64,000 nt of DNA from Crotalaria pallida. Its lineage: Eukaryota > Streptophyta > Magnoliopsida > Fabales > Fabaceae. Position numbers and translations under genes: made by a program. The notes below the pieces were generated by a model that made no database searches, was not told the origin of the DNA, and saw only the letters and a list, made by a program, of their open reading frames with translations. Of this stretch, positions 11,031-23,623 are shown piece by piece. The stretch's first letter is position 1; every line of letters starts with the position of its first letter. The DNA lies in contig CM075655.1 of the NCBI GenBank assembly GCA_037953625.1, positions 73,249,501 to 73,313,500 on the forward strand. Reading direction: 5' to 3'.

Positions 11031-11790
11031 ATGGCTGGAAGAAGGGCTGGTAATGATGGGCTTGCAGCCATTCTGGAGCATCTATCTCAGATGCAGCAGC
11101 AGGGAGAACATATGGCAGCTGCTGCAGCAGGGAGAACATATGGCAGCTGCTGCAGCAGCAGCGGCTACAGCAGCAGCAACAGCTCTGCAACTAGCTCCAG
11201 TTGAGATTGACGGGATGGCTAGGTTCCGAAAGAATGATCCACCCCGCTTTGAAGGTGGAAATGACCCTGATGGAGCACAGAGGTGGATACAGGAGATCGA
11301 GAAGATTCTCCGTTCTCTTCAACCACCGATGGAGTAGCATGTCCGGCTAGCTGAATTCATGCTGACCAATGAGGCAGAGCATTGGTGGGATCAACAAAGG
11401 AGGGGATTGGTGGCAGCCAATCCGGTTATTTCTTGGGAAGTATTCAAGGATCTTTTCTTGGGGAAATATTTCCCTGAAGATATTAGGAGGGAGAAAGAGA
11501 TTGCTTTTCTCCAATTGACTCAAGGATCTATGTCAGTTGGGGATTATGTAGCTCGGTTTGAAGATCTCATCTGTTTTTCTGACTATCGGGATGCTAGTGA
11601 GCGTGGCAAATGTGTTAAGTTTGAATCTGGGCTTTGGACTGATATTCGCCTCTCGTGTGAGTATCACAATATTGACAACTTGGCCCGCTTGGTCAACATG
11701 GCAAGCACTTATGAGAAGGGTCTTAAGAGAAAGATGGCTGAAGATAAAAGCAGATCGGTGCAAAGAAGTGGTGATCCTGTAAGGGGCTAG
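11031..11790 (+). pseudogene. gag of gypsy element W, broken
   Basis: The ATG at 11031 (MAGRRAGNDG) opens a chromovirus-type Gag. A perfect 28-bp tandem duplication (11096-11123 and 11124-11151) shifts the frame, so the downstream Gag (RFRKNDPPRFEGGNDPDGA, then the AEHWWDQQRRG capsid block) lies in the next frame. Two in-frame TAG codons follow, at 11335 and 11788. An Ala/Gln-rich repeat precedes the conserved part. The protein would form the particle; here it cannot be made as one product. The start was chosen by position about 160 bp after the primer site. Confidence 0.8.
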
Positions 11791-11796
11791 GGAGCG

Positions 11797-13586
11797 GTGC
11801 AGCGACCAGGCCCCTATCCTCAGCCTAGAGCAGGCCCTATAGGGGGTTCCTCTGGTCCTATTCCGCCTTGTCCTCATTGTGGCAAGCAGCATAGAGGTGT
11901 ATGCTGGAATCTGAATCAGAATCAACCAAATGTCACTTGTTTCAAATGTGGACAACCCGGTCATGTTGCAACTAACTGCCAAAAGAATGCAGTTAAGAAA
12001 GAAGCCAATGTGACTAGGGCACAGAGGGTTGGTGATGGCCGTCCACTTCAGCGGAGGAAGGTGTACACTCTTGATGGAGAAGAGGTGACTGAGGCTGACG
12101 AGCTGATTCGAGGTATTGGCCATATAAATGATATTGCATGCGGTATTCTCTTTGACTGTGGAGCTACACACTCTTTTATTTCTGTCAATTGCATGGAAAG
12201 ATTAAAACTGTCTGCGGTTGAGATGCCTTTCAAGTTGTCTGTGTCTACCCCTACTAATTCAGCTGTGGTTACATCCTTGATGTGTTTGGATTGCCCACTC
12301 CGAGTATTGGAGAGGGAATTCAAAGTGAATTTAATATGTTTGCCCTTAACCAAGCTGGATATTATTTTAGGCATGGACTGGATGTCCCAGAACCGTGTCC
12401 TTCTGGATTGTAGTCAGAAGTTATTAATCTTCTGTCAAGTCTGGGTGTCGGCCATGGATGATGCGGAAGCGTCAAACATCAGTAAAATTCCAGTGGTTAG
12501 TGAGTTTCCGGATGTTTTTCCTGCTGAAATTCCCGGATTACCTCCAGCCAGAGAAGTAGAATTCGACATTGATCTTATGCCTGGTGCTGGCCCGATATCT
12601 AAAGCGCCTTATAGAATGGCCCCTCCGGAGTTGGAAGAGTTAAAGAAGCAATTGGAGGAGCTTTTGGCTAAGGGGTTCATCAGGCCAAGTGTTTCCCGTG
12701 GGGAGCCCTTATCCTCTTTGTTAAAAAGAAGGATGGAAGTGTCCGTATGTGCACTGATTACCGGCAATTGAATGCGGTGACAGTGAAGAATAAATATCCG
12801 CTCCCACGCATCGATGATTTATTGGATCAGCTTAGGGGAGCTGCAGTTTTCTCAAAGATTGACCTCCGATCTGGATATCATCAAATCCGTATCCGAGAGG
12901 AGGACATTCCCAAGACTGCTTTTAGAACTAGATATAGGCATTTTGAATATGTGGTAATGCCTTTTGGTCTCACGAATGCTCCTGTGATCTTCATGGATTA
13001 TATGAACAGGATCTTCAGGCCGTACTTATATTCATTCGTCATAGTCTTTATTGACGACATTCTTATTTATTCCAAGAGCCAGAAGGAGCATGAAGAGCAT
13101 TTGAAAACAGTGCTCCAAGTTCTCAAAGACAAGCATCTTTATGCGAAGTTCTCTAAGTGTAGCTTTTGGTTGAATGAGGTGCATTTTCTGGGGCATGTTA
13201 TTTCTGAGAAGGGTGTTGCAGTAGACCCTTCTAAGGTGGAAGCAGTACTTAAGTGGGAGAGACCCAAGTCCATTACTGAGATCAGAAGCTTCCTTGGTAT
13301 GGCTGGGTATTATAGGAGGTTCATTGAAGGGTTTTCTAAGTTAGCCCTTCCTTTGACTACTCTCACGCGGAAAAGTGTTCCGTTTGAATGGTCCCCAAAA
13401 TGTGAAGATAGTTTCCAGGAGTTGAAAAGGCGGTTGACTAGTTCCCCGGTGTTGATTTTGCCGGATCCGACTCAATCCTTTGTAGTGTATTGTGATGCTT
13501 CAAAACAAGGGTTAGGTTGTGTGCTGATGCAGCAAGGACAAGTCATAGCCTATGCGTCCAGGCAGTTGAGGCAGCATGAGCAAAAC
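11797..13586 (+). pseudogene. Gag zinc knuckle, protease and RT of gypsy element W
   Basis: The frame from 11797 continues gag after a TAG. It has two Cys/His motifs (C25-C28-H32-C36, and the nucleocapsid knuckle C48-C51-H56-C61 in CFKCGQPGHVATNC), then the protease motif LFDCGATHSF with Asp120 at about 12154, then IILGMDW. A frameshift near 12700 separates this from RT, which continues in another frame (YRQLN, SKIDLRSGYHQIRI and FIDDILIYS, the YVDD-box equivalent). RNase H begins (YCDASKQGLG) and stops at 13586, where LTR family Y is inserted. Typical plant gypsy order; integrase is not in the window. Confidence 0.85.
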
Positions 13587-13832
13587 TGTGACACACTTCT
13601 TATCATCCAGGTAATTAATATACTATTTATACTATTACTCGGATAAAATATGGACTTGTAAGTATTTAGAAAATGTAGAAGTAAAGTTTTCTCTCAAGGT
13701 GGGTGCACAGACCAAGACATGGAGCTCTTGGAGAAAATAATTTATATCATTTTGATTATTGTATTGAATTCGACATTTACTAGGATAATAAAATCTTTTC
13801 ATGGTTTCCGACAGTATCGATACTTTCGAAAG
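13587..13832. mobile_element. LTR family Y, terminal fragment
   Basis: Begins TGTGACACAC and matches the start of the Y copy at 61368 over about 240 bp, including 'atatggacttgtaagtat'. It interrupts W RNase H on the left, where the flanking bases are AAAAC, and is interrupted by element Z at 13833 on the right. Confidence 0.75.
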
Positions 13833-14767
13833 TGTAACACCCCTAATTTTCGTCTCCCAAATAACCAAGAAATTAATTATAACAATTATTTTATAATTGA
13901 TTTATATTAGTTTTGAAGGTTTTAGTTTTTGTACATTATGTGTTTTTATATAAAAATATGAGATATATTTTTATATGGTTATTATGTACAAAAATGTGAA
14001 TATTGTAATTTAGTCCTTGGGATGGGACCTAATTGCAATATTAAAAAGGTTTTTGAAGAAAGAGTAATTAAATTATTAATTTTGAATTTTATCAGTATGT
14101 AACCGGTTAGAAGGGCTTTGTAACCGGTTACACGATGAACTCAGAAACTGGGTTAGTGGATTTTGATGAGTAATCACCCAATTAATCCATGGAATCGCCA
14201 CGAAATCAGCCCTAAATTAGTGGATAACACGCGTCGGCATGCATGTTACTCTAATTCCTCTATAAAAGGCTGGATTGCTGAAGAATTGGTTTTGATTTCT
14301 GAGATTTGGTGTTGGGGAAGTGCTGTTAGGGTTCCAATTTCGTTTGAGGAAATTCTTCTTCGTCTCTGAGTGTTGGAGAGTGAGTGATACACTGTTACAA
14401 AGCTTACATCAAGGGCTTTGTATTGATATAAGGTTTGTGAATTGAGAGTTTCTGAGCTAGGAGAAATCGATTCATGAAGTTGGAGGTTCAAAACTGTCAC
14501 AGTTCTGTATTGGGTTTCTGGAACTGACTTTGAGCTTCGATTTTGGTAAGCTCAAGCCTTCTCTTGTTCTAGACTTGATTTCCTTTCAAAGTTCATGTTT
14601 CATGGTTTTGATAATGACCATTTTCCCTAATTTCCATGTCCATTTCATGTTCGAAATTCCTTGGTCAATCTACCCTGTCAAAACGGTTCTGGTTTGAGGA
14701 GGAGCTTTGGGTGTTTGGTGTTCTACCTCAATTCTCTGCTCAAATCTTGTTCAATCACGAACCTAAG

Positions 14768-16771
14768 GTAAGGGGGAAGCTTACTATTTGCTAGAATGAG
14801 AATGAATTGTGGTAGAACATAGGATGAGTCACCAAGAGACTCAAAGGGCATAAGTTAAAATGGTTCAGTGGCTTGGAGGCCAATCTAAGCTCAATTGTGG
14901 TTATGAGCAAATTTATCTGGATGCATGCAAGCTATATTGATGTTGGATTCATGACTTATTTGGATATTATGTGAATTGATGCATTAAGTTGTGAAAGATG
15001 TGCAATTATGTGCAATTTGAGTATCTAAATTGAATGCATGCAAGATAGATATGTTTCTGTGTATGAACATGTTTTTCTTAAGGTATATGAACTCTATGAA
15101 TGTTGAAATTTGGTTAGATTTGAGAAATGAAAAGAATGATTTGTCAAACCTCTTGTTTTAGTGGACTGACTGCATAATCTAACCGGTTACTCGATATTTG
15201 TAACCGGTTAGACACTGTAAAATTTCAAATGAAAATAAGTTTATAAAATCAGTCCTGTGGCCTTATCAATTTTACTCAAATCTGAACTTTAATTTCATTG
15301 GAAATAATCTGAAAATAAGTTGAATTTACTGTTATGGCTCAGGTTGAAGTTAAAGAGTTAATACCTTAGTGTAATGAGATAATTTCAAGAGGAAATTATA
15401 CATGGATGAAATTAGATTATGACTTAGATCTTTTGAATGATATTATGTGTTGAACTTGAGGTATTCTGTTATGCTAAGACCTTGTTATTGGATTGAGTAG
15501 AGAATTCAAGAAAAGATTCTTTGAAAAATCAGTGGTTTTGTATTCAGGTCTGTAATTCTAACCGGTATGGTGATGATGTAACCGGTTAGTACCTGGAAAC
15601 TTAAAAATAAAAGTTAAGTTTTTGAGTAAGGATTTTTGATATCAATGATTATATTCTCTCAATCCAGGTCTATGAGCATATGTTAAATTTAAATTCAAAG
15701 GTGAATTTTATGAGTAAAGCCATACCTCAAGATATCATTCAGAAGTTGTGTTTTCAAAGTCGTAATAATGGAATTAATGGAAAGACCAACCTTAGTAATT
15801 ATATATTCAATGCATGCATAGAGAAAGGTAATGAAATAGGATGGTAAGGATTGTTTATGATGTTCGGGGTACACGACCCTGTACTCTAGGAGTACTATAC
15901 TGATGCAACCTACTTGATGACACATTCTGGGAATGTGGCCATTGTCTGGGACATGGTTTCTTTGACACGTTCTGGGAACGTGATGCACACTCTGGGAGTG
16001 GTGCTTGATTTTATTTCAAGTAGGGTCTGCGATACGTTCTGGGAACGTATGTGAGTGTTCTGGGAACACATTGGTATAATAATAGAATTAAAGATAAAAA
16101 CCAACCTTAATGATTGTGCATTCATGCATATAGAATGGAAGATGGGTTGGTAGGAACGTTTATCATATTCTGGGAATATGAGGAGGGTACTCCGGGAGTA
16201 CCAAATTATAACCTACTTGATGACACATTATAGATATGTGGCCAGTGTCTGGGACCTGGTTTTATACGTTCTGGGAACGTATGTTAGTGTTCTGGGAACA
16301 CATTGATATGCAACCTACTTGATGACACATTATGGGAATGTGGCCAGTGTCCGGGACCTGGTTTTTATGCGTTCTGGGAACGTATGCGTTCTGGGAACGT
16401 GATGCAGACTCTGGGAGTGATGCTTATTATTCCAAGTATGGTTTGCTACACGTTCTGGGAACGTGGTGCACACTCTGGGAGTGATGCTTATTTATCCAAG
16501 TATGGTTTGGCATTACGTTCTGGGAACGAATGTCAGTGTTCCGGGAACACAACGGTTTATTGGATGGACGTCCAAGATGGACTTTGTTAGAGGCTTCAGT
16601 TGTGGAAGGAAATCATGCATCATGCCACCTGCATTGAAAGAATTATTATGATTAACCGGGTGTGCTCATATGATTATGCATCATGATTTGCTACATGTTG
16701 ACTTGTGGATGTTAGTTTTATTCTCATTTGATTATGCGAATTTGTATAGCTAACCCCCATGCCCTTATTAG
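14768..16771 (+). other. predicted leader intron inside Z LTR
   Basis: Donor CCTAAG|GTAAGGGGGAAGC and acceptor CATGCCCTTATTAG|GTG. The acceptor context is nearly the same as that of family Y (ATGCCCTTGTAG|GTG). The hairpin array lies inside. Prediction from consensus and cross-family comparison. Confidence 0.4.
15881..16550 (+). repeat. array of about 20 hairpins with constant TTCTGGGAA core
   Basis: Successive perfect or near-perfect inverted repeats share the centre (T/C)TC-TGG-GA(A/G) but have different outer arms. Examples: CACATTC/GAATGTG (15921-15937), CACGTTC/GAACGTG (15966-15982), ATACGTTC/GAACGTAT (16032-16050), CATATTC/GAATATG (16164-16180), GGTACTC/GAGTACC with centre CGG (16186-16202), GTGTTC/GAACAC (16536-16550). 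Arms change on both sides together. Two larger blocks (15.88-16.07 kb and 16.16-16.55 kb) repeat the same order of hairpins. Confidence 0.85.
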
Positions 16772-17264
16772 GTGTTGGTCGTGCATCTAGCATTGCACAA
16801 GAATCAGTAAAGGGAGATGTCCTTTAGGTGCATGCAGAATATTGAAAGTGTGGGTTGGGAACCCGTTGTGCAGATATCGAGGATCCGGCCAGATTAATGT
16901 TTGGACAGAGGACCAGTGACCAGCTCTATAACATATCTATTTTGAATAGTAATTATATGATACACATTTTGAAAGGGGTATCATAAGATGAATTTGGTTT
17001 CATAACAATATTTATTGGGTATCCATGGGCTTATTACACTTGATACATTTTGGGAGTATAATATGATTACTTTACTATGTTTCCGCAAACTCTGATTTTG
17101 TTAGTCAACCTCATTACTCATCAAGTGTTTGTGAAAAGAGATTTTCAAGGGAAGGGAAAATTATTATTTTCAGATCTTTTTCCAACAATAACAAGTCCAA
17201 GTATTCATAAACTTATTACTTTTCTTATAAAGTAAGATGATATACAAGGAGTGTTACATTTTTA

Positions 17265-17281
17265 TGGTATCAGAGCAATGG
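17265..17281 (+). other. primer-binding site of Z
   Basis: TGGTATCAGAGCAATGG, matching the 3' end of initiator tRNA-Met, 6 nt after the LTR. Confidence 0.85.
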
Positions 17282-20243
17282 TCCTGACTCTTGGTCCTTG
17301 GGTGTGTGGTCCAAAGCGCTGGTCATCGATATCTGCAATGTTTCTTTGGAAGTATGCTTTCATATACTTCTAAAATAGAGCTAAGGTTATGGGTAATGGC
17401 TCTAGATAAGTAGCTTATTCTGCTATTAAGAAGTGTTCTATGTAGTCTAAGTAGAAGTATGATAGTTGTGTGCTTCTCTTTAGACATGTGGTAAACCTAA
17501 AACCATAGTGTTGGTTTATTCCGTTTTCATAGAACCAGTGATAAGGAAATCTTAAAGGAGTTGTAGTTAAGTCCTTGACTCTGGAGAAAAGTTTTTACCC
17601 TCACTAGTGTTAAAGTTAATCAACTTCTCCGACCGAGTGCAGGGCAGTTATCTTCTTAAAGATCAACCTTGTTGAGTTCGTTAAACTCTAAAGCTATCCT
17701 TTCTTTTGTTCCTTATGGATACAGGCATTGATCAAAGTTGCTCAATGCCTTACCCAATCTGCTATCTCAAGTGGAGACTCCTACAAATCTTCTTGTAGTT
17801 GTTTCCAAGGTATGTCTGAATCATTCTATTAAGGTATTAGACTTTGTCTATCTACCTGTGTCATGATTTCATTTGATCTTAAGCACGGTTTGGGAGCCGA
17901 AGGATCAAGTGATCATGATTAATGACGATAGAACAACCCTGTATTGAGATTCCCAAGTTTCGAATCTGGAATCCAATGAACCCATGTGTTGCTTCTGGGC
18001 AGCAGTGAAGGAGAAAGGGGATTAAAGAAATCTTGGTTACAAGAAATGATATCAGGTTTACCCATGAGTAAAGCGATAGAGTTTGGAATCAAGTAAATTC
18101 TTGAAACTGATTCTATCTCTACTACCCTTATAATAGGATACCATCGGGAATGGTTAAATGGAAGAAACACGTAGAGAAGTTGCTAAAATGGTTATGTTTG
18201 GACCAGGTTAAAGGATTCTAAGTGTTTTCTAAAATTGTTTGGCGATTGGATTAACCCTAAATCAGGACTCGGGACAGAGATACACTTAAGACTGCATTTT
18301 TGATCTCGATATGGACGTTATGAGTAGGAAATAATGCCGTTCGGATTGACTCATGCACCTGTTCTTTTATGGATTATAAGAACTGGACCTTTAGATCCTA
18401 TTTGGATTCGCTTGTGGTTTATCCTGAGAATCCGGAGGAGCATGAGAAACATCTCAGGATTGTGTTGAGAATCCTGCAAGAGGAGTAGTTGTGTGCTAAG
18501 CTCACCAAAGATGAGTTTTGGTTAAGCGAAGTTATGTTCGCAGGGCATGTGATCTTTAAAGTAAGAAGTTCTTAGGGCTGGATTCTACCGTCAGATTATT
18601 GAAGGATTTTCTAAGATCGCATGGCCTTTGACCAAGTTGACTTGGAAAAAATCAACTGATGGTATTGAAAGATAGGATGTTGTTTAATTATGGTGGGGTA
18701 GTGATGGATTATACCCCAATATAATATGATTAGTCCAAGAGGAATTATGGAAAATGTGAGTAGACTATGATTTAAATCATTTCAGTGATGAATTCAGTTG
18801 GAATCAAGGTATTAGAGTATGATTAAATCCTATTTTGAGTTGGATTTGACGATGTAAAGAAAATGGTTTTGAAATTCTTTGGTTTTATTTCTAAAACAAT
18901 ACTTCATAACCGGTTAGATTTTCTTGTAACCGGTTAGAAGCTGAAAGTTTAAATAAAAAAAAAATTTAAGTCAATTGTGAAGTAACTTTTGGCATCAATA
19001 AACATCTTGCTCTAATCCAAACTCAATGTCAATTACCTAAGTAAAATTTAAGGAAAGGATTTAATGTGGTAAAACAACTTAATGCCTTGATTCATCATTG
19101 AAATTGATTTAAGAGGATTGAATCCTAATACTTATGGATTAATCGAGAGTTGAAATTAAGGAGCTACTCCAATCGGAGAAGGTAGAGAATTGAGCTGGAT
19201 GATGCAAAAGAGACGATAAGTACTAAGATAAGAAGGTTGTGATTTATGAACAAGTTTGGAGTTCGAAAGTATGAATGACAATAAGAAGAGGAAGAGTTGA
19301 ATGTAAGATAAAGGCGATGGATGGAGTTTCTTAAAGATTATGGCTTTGAGCTCCATTATCATCCTGGAAAAACAAACGTAGTTACAGGCGATTTGAGTTG
19401 AAAGGCTATTCGTGTGAGCTCAATGATGGTCAAGGAGGCTAGTCTGATCGAGGAGTTCAGAGACCTAAGTCTGGCAATGCAAGCGGAACTATCTAGCCTT
19501 AGATGGGGAGTGTTGCCAATCACCAATGAATTCTTGAATTGGATTCGTGAATTACAACCAGAAGATGAGGAGTTGAAGGAGACGAATGAGATTTAATTTT
19601 TGGAATTAAAATCTGAGATTATGGATATTAGAAAATATATTATGGAGGCAAGGGATTTATGAAGTGTTGTCTAGGACAACTTGGATGAGAAATCCAAAGG
19701 CATGAACTTCAAGAATAGATTATGTTCGAACCCAAGTTAGCTGTCAAATATCAAGGAATAAGGAATTTCTCGATGTTGGTAAGCATGTATGAAGACTATG
19801 GAAAGGTACATGAACTTCATGCGAGAAATGTCTGAGTTCAGAATAAGAGAAAGAATGATGAAATATGGGCCTTACTGGAGAAAGAGAAAAAGTAAATGGG
19901 AGAATATCAACCACGGAAATATCAAGGTTAAGGAATCCTCGATTGACGAAAAGTGACTAAGGAGGAAATAGGGAAGGGAACATTTGTCCCTCTCAAGGTG
20001 AAAACCGTGAGGCACATCACTTTGAGTTTAGTTGTGAAGTACCTAAGGGAATAGTCAAGTCCGATTGTAGGAAGCTGGAGTATTATTCACCGAATTGTCT
20101 TGAAGGAAAAGGTGAGAAAGGAATGGACGAATCCAGCACGAGAAGAATTCACCGGCTGAGATGAGAGTTGAGTGTAACCCTGACGTAGACAACTCAAGCC
20201 TATCTCTTCCTTTGATCCGAGTTAACGTAGTTAAATATTTTCG
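17282..20243 (+). pseudogene. heavily decayed internal region of element Z
   Basis: No long ORF survives. Recognisable pieces: an RT segment at about 18260-18660 (PEEHEKHLRIVLRILQ and LCAKLTKDEFWL-like, with stops and shifts); the end of RNase H at about 19320-19405 (FELHYHPGKTNVV-like); and the RH-integrase connection at 19414-19596 (MVKEASLIEEFRDLSLAMQ), closely similar to the same place in element T at 31.9 kb. Between them, 18.7-19.1 kb resembles the Z LTR at 15.2-15.65 kb, including a TAACCGGTTA pair at 18907/18927, so a piece of LTR has been placed inside pol. The first 900 bp and 19600-20243 show nothing I can assign. Confidence 0.6.
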
Positions 20244-20941
20244 AATCATGTAACACCCCGCAAATTCCTCGTATTAATTTAAAATACTAAAGAGATTTAT
20301 TTTGGGAAAAGTGTTTTGAAAGAGTATTTTTCTTAAATGATTTTCCTAATTCACGTTTTTGTGTCGAGCGATTTTTAAAGAAATGGTGAATTTGAACCGA
20401 AGTTATTATTCGCTACAAATATGTGCTGGACATTTTGATATTTTAAGGGAATTATGATTTTTGTACATGAGTGATTTTATAAGAAGAAGATTTATTGTCT
20501 ATATGTGTGTATGTCTATGTATGCTCGGCCTTGTATGTATGTATGCTTAGGACTAGGTGAAAATTTAATTAGTAAAAGAATGTGATGATATGTGCATAAA
20601 TATATGTGTTGGTATGATATGTATGTGCATGTAGGTGTGTGTGTGTGTGTATACCGTATGTAAGTGTGTATGTATGCAAGCCTAGAATTTTCTAAGTGTT
20701 GGGTAAGAAACCACATGGACTAAGTTCCAACCATGACCTAACTAAGTTGGGGAAAACCTTAGGGATTAGACAACAAGCCATTGGACCTAAGATGACCCCT
20801 AGCACCCTAATCCACTCTACCTTGTCCCCTTAAACTTGATAACCTCTACCCATGCAACAAATTGAATTGCCAAAGTTGCCCCTCCCATTTGCTCACCTAA
20901 GGCCAAATTTAGAAGGGTAAAAGAGGGAGTAGTAAGTTGCC

Positions 20942-20948
20942 TATATAA
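20942..20948 (+). promoter_or_regulatory. TATA-like box of X3 LTR
   Basis: TATATAA in 'gcctatataagcc', about 690 bp into the LTR, followed by a C/T-rich stretch with leader character. Placed by consensus only. Confidence 0.4.
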
Positions 20949-22654
20949 GCCATAGTCTTTAGTTAATTTCATCCATTTTCCCATTCACTTCTTTCATTTC
21001 CCTTCACTTTCCAAACACATTTGTTGAAGAGCAAAATCAAGCTCTCAACCCCCAAAGAAAAGGAGGGAGGCCGTGAGCTAGAGAGGAAGAAGGAGAAGGA
21101 GACCAAGTCCAAAAACCTAAGCCTTTCTTTGAAGAACCAAGACAATAGAAGCTAGAAGACCTTGAATTGGTGGGTAGTTCGAAAACCATGGAGGAATATT
21201 GTAATAGTTAGATTTTTCTTTGATCTTGTAATTTTTCTTCTTCTTTTTTTTCTTTGCATGATAATTTTCCAAGCTTAAATGATGAGTGCAAGTGTGTTGG
21301 TGCTTGATCATAAATTTTCAAAGCTAAAAATAACTTGTAAATCTCTAATCAACGGAATTCATAACTCGTTTAAAGTTTTTCATGAAAGATCTTAATGCTT
21401 TTCAAGCAAAATCTTCTAGATCTAAAGGTTTGATGAAATTTTTATAAAGTTTAAAGTGTGTCCCTTTGTGTGTTGAACTTTTCTTCTTAAAACCGTGAAC
21501 TATAATGTATTTATGAGTTTATTTGGTAATTAAAATGAATGATCTAAACTTGCTTAATAATGATATTGAGATCCTTGGTGTTGCATGTTGATTTGATAAT
21601 AATCTTGATGATTTGAGTTCATGCACGTGTTAAATAAACTTTGATCTTGAATTTCTAAGGATAAATAAACTTACAAAACACTAGATCTTAAACCTTGTGA
21701 TTCGGTCATGACTAGGGAACTAGGTCATGATGCTTTCTATTTTGATTTACGTTCTTGCATGTTTGTCTTATGTTTATAAAAGTTGATTTGAGTAGTTTAA
21801 ATGTTTTGATTTTGGTCTTGATCTTGATAAGGTTTTGGTCTTTTTCTACTCAAAATGATTTTTATCTTTGATTTGTGCCATTATGATTGATTCCATGACT
21901 TGATCTATAAAATCTAGGTGCATGCATGTAGTTTTTGGATAAAAAGATTTTTATTTTCCTAATAGACCTCACGGTTTTACAAAGAAACCAAGGAAACAAG
22001 TTTTTGGAAAATGATTTTTAACTTGATTCATGTTTTGTGATCTTGCATGTGAAAGGTTTGAAGTTAAGTCTTTATTTGTAGTGATGATGTTTTGGTTTTA
22101 AGCTTGGAAAGGAAATGATACTTTTAAAATTTTTGAGTAAGAAAGGACATGATTTGATTTAAGAACCTTGTGTTTTGCATGAAGAAAAATGAACCCAAAA
22201 ACCTTGTTTTTGCCATAACAAGATTCGGCCTATGCATGCTAGTTAGACTAGGATTCTTTTTTTATGAAGTGACATGAAAATGATGAGTATGTTTTGTGAA
22301 ATATTGTTGAATTAAATTGTTTGAAATTGCGTTGTGAATATCAAATCCTATTTGGTTTTTAATTAAAGATAAGAGAAATAAATGAACTAAATGATTTTGG
22401 AAAAGTTTGTGTCTAAATGAATATATGTGTATATGTGCATTCGGTTGAGAGTGAAGGAAAGAGTAAATAAATTTGTTTCATGAAAAAGAAAATGGAGTGT
22501 AAATAATTAAAATAAATTAAGTGGATTTATGTGTTTGAAATATGTGAATTCTTAATTTGTTTTCTTGTATCTGATTCGGCCATGTAGTATAGATGAGTCT
22601 AAGAAACTTAGTTGCATGAAAGTAAATTCATATAATGATTTAAAAAAAAAACGC

Positions 22655-22675
22655 GGGGGGGGGGGGGGGGGGGGG
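22655..22675 (+). repeat. homopolymer of 21 G
   Basis: An unbroken G run follows A10-CGC inside X3. None of the other X copies has it. Confidence 0.9.
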
Positions 22676-23596
22676 TTTAAGTTGTTAAAGTAAGAAAAGT
22701 AAATATAAATATGTTTGGTTTAAATCTTGGCTCAATTCAGTTTAGGAATACATGCATGCCTAAGTGTTTTGTTTTGTGAAAATGAAAATGTTTAGAAAAT
22801 AATTAAGTGAAAAAGTGTCAGATTTATAATTCAATTAAATGATTCGTTCTGTGTTGCTTGTTGTTGTGTGTTGAGTTGAAGTTTGGAAAATGATTGAGTA
22901 TGTAATTGATTTTAAAATAATTTGATTTTATTTATTTGGGATTTTTAATTGTGTTTATGGTTGTCCAAAGTTTGTTTTATGGTAAAAACTTGAGTTTTAA
23001 AGTGATAATTTCAAATTAAAGAGTTCTTTAAAACGGAAAGTGTTTTTACGATGTTTTCGGAGTTTATCAAAGTGATTTTTATAAGATAATTCCTTGCTGT
23101 CCAGAATTATTTAAAATGGTTTCTTAACTTTGAAAATGTGTTGAAGTAATTTAAAGTAAAGTTTTCCAATGATAATTGGTTTAAGAAAAAGCCGGATAGA
23201 AAACGGTAAATTTTTCGGTGTTTTCAAACGTAATTAAGGTACTGTCCAAGATGGACCAGCAACCAAACCAAATAGTTTAAATAACTTTACATGATGTTTT
23301 CCAAATGGTTTTGAAGTATTTAAGTGTTAGAAAATATGGGGACTGTTTTGATAAAACAATAGTGTTTTAAGTCTTCCGACGAGGAATGTGAGGTGTCTAA
23401 GTTAAGAAAAAGATTTTCTTAATACAAGTTAATAACGTGAGCGTATTTTATTTAGTACGAGCAATTTAAAAGACGAGGGATTGGGGCAGCTGACAGCGAC
23501 AAGGATCCGCGGAGACGGTACGCATTAAAACGTTGGACCTCAGGTGAGAGAGAAGCTTTCCTAAGACACCGTGGTAGTTAGGTGATATATTAGGAC

Positions 23597-23623
23597 GTTC
23601 CGTATCATCTCAAAGATCGGAAC
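23597..23623 (+). other. conserved-loop hairpin, X3 copy
   Basis: Arms GTTCCGTATC and GATCGGAAC pair over 9 bp with one bulged T, around loop ATCTCAAA. It lies 54 nt after the donor. Other X copies keep the loop and position but have different stems. Confidence 0.75.

Larger units (their letters stand above)
13833..17258 (+). mobile_element. 5' LTR of gypsy element Z
   Basis: TGTAACACCCC ... GAGTGTTACA, 3426 bp, followed after 6 nt by the primer site. It contains TAACCGGTTA palindrome pairs (14100/14121, 15180/15201, 15559/15579), a splice donor after 14767, a 670-bp hairpin array, and an acceptor at 16771. Flanking bases on the left are GAAAG; the other flank is not identifiable. Confidence 0.85.

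Noticed and set aside
11533..12171. Minus-strand ORF of 212 codons
   Set aside because: Shadow of W gag/zinc-knuckle coding on the plus strand; no conserved motif of its own.
15881..16550. CRISPR-like array
   Set aside because: Hairpins have no uniform spacers, the genome is a plant, and repeats lie inside a defined LTR.
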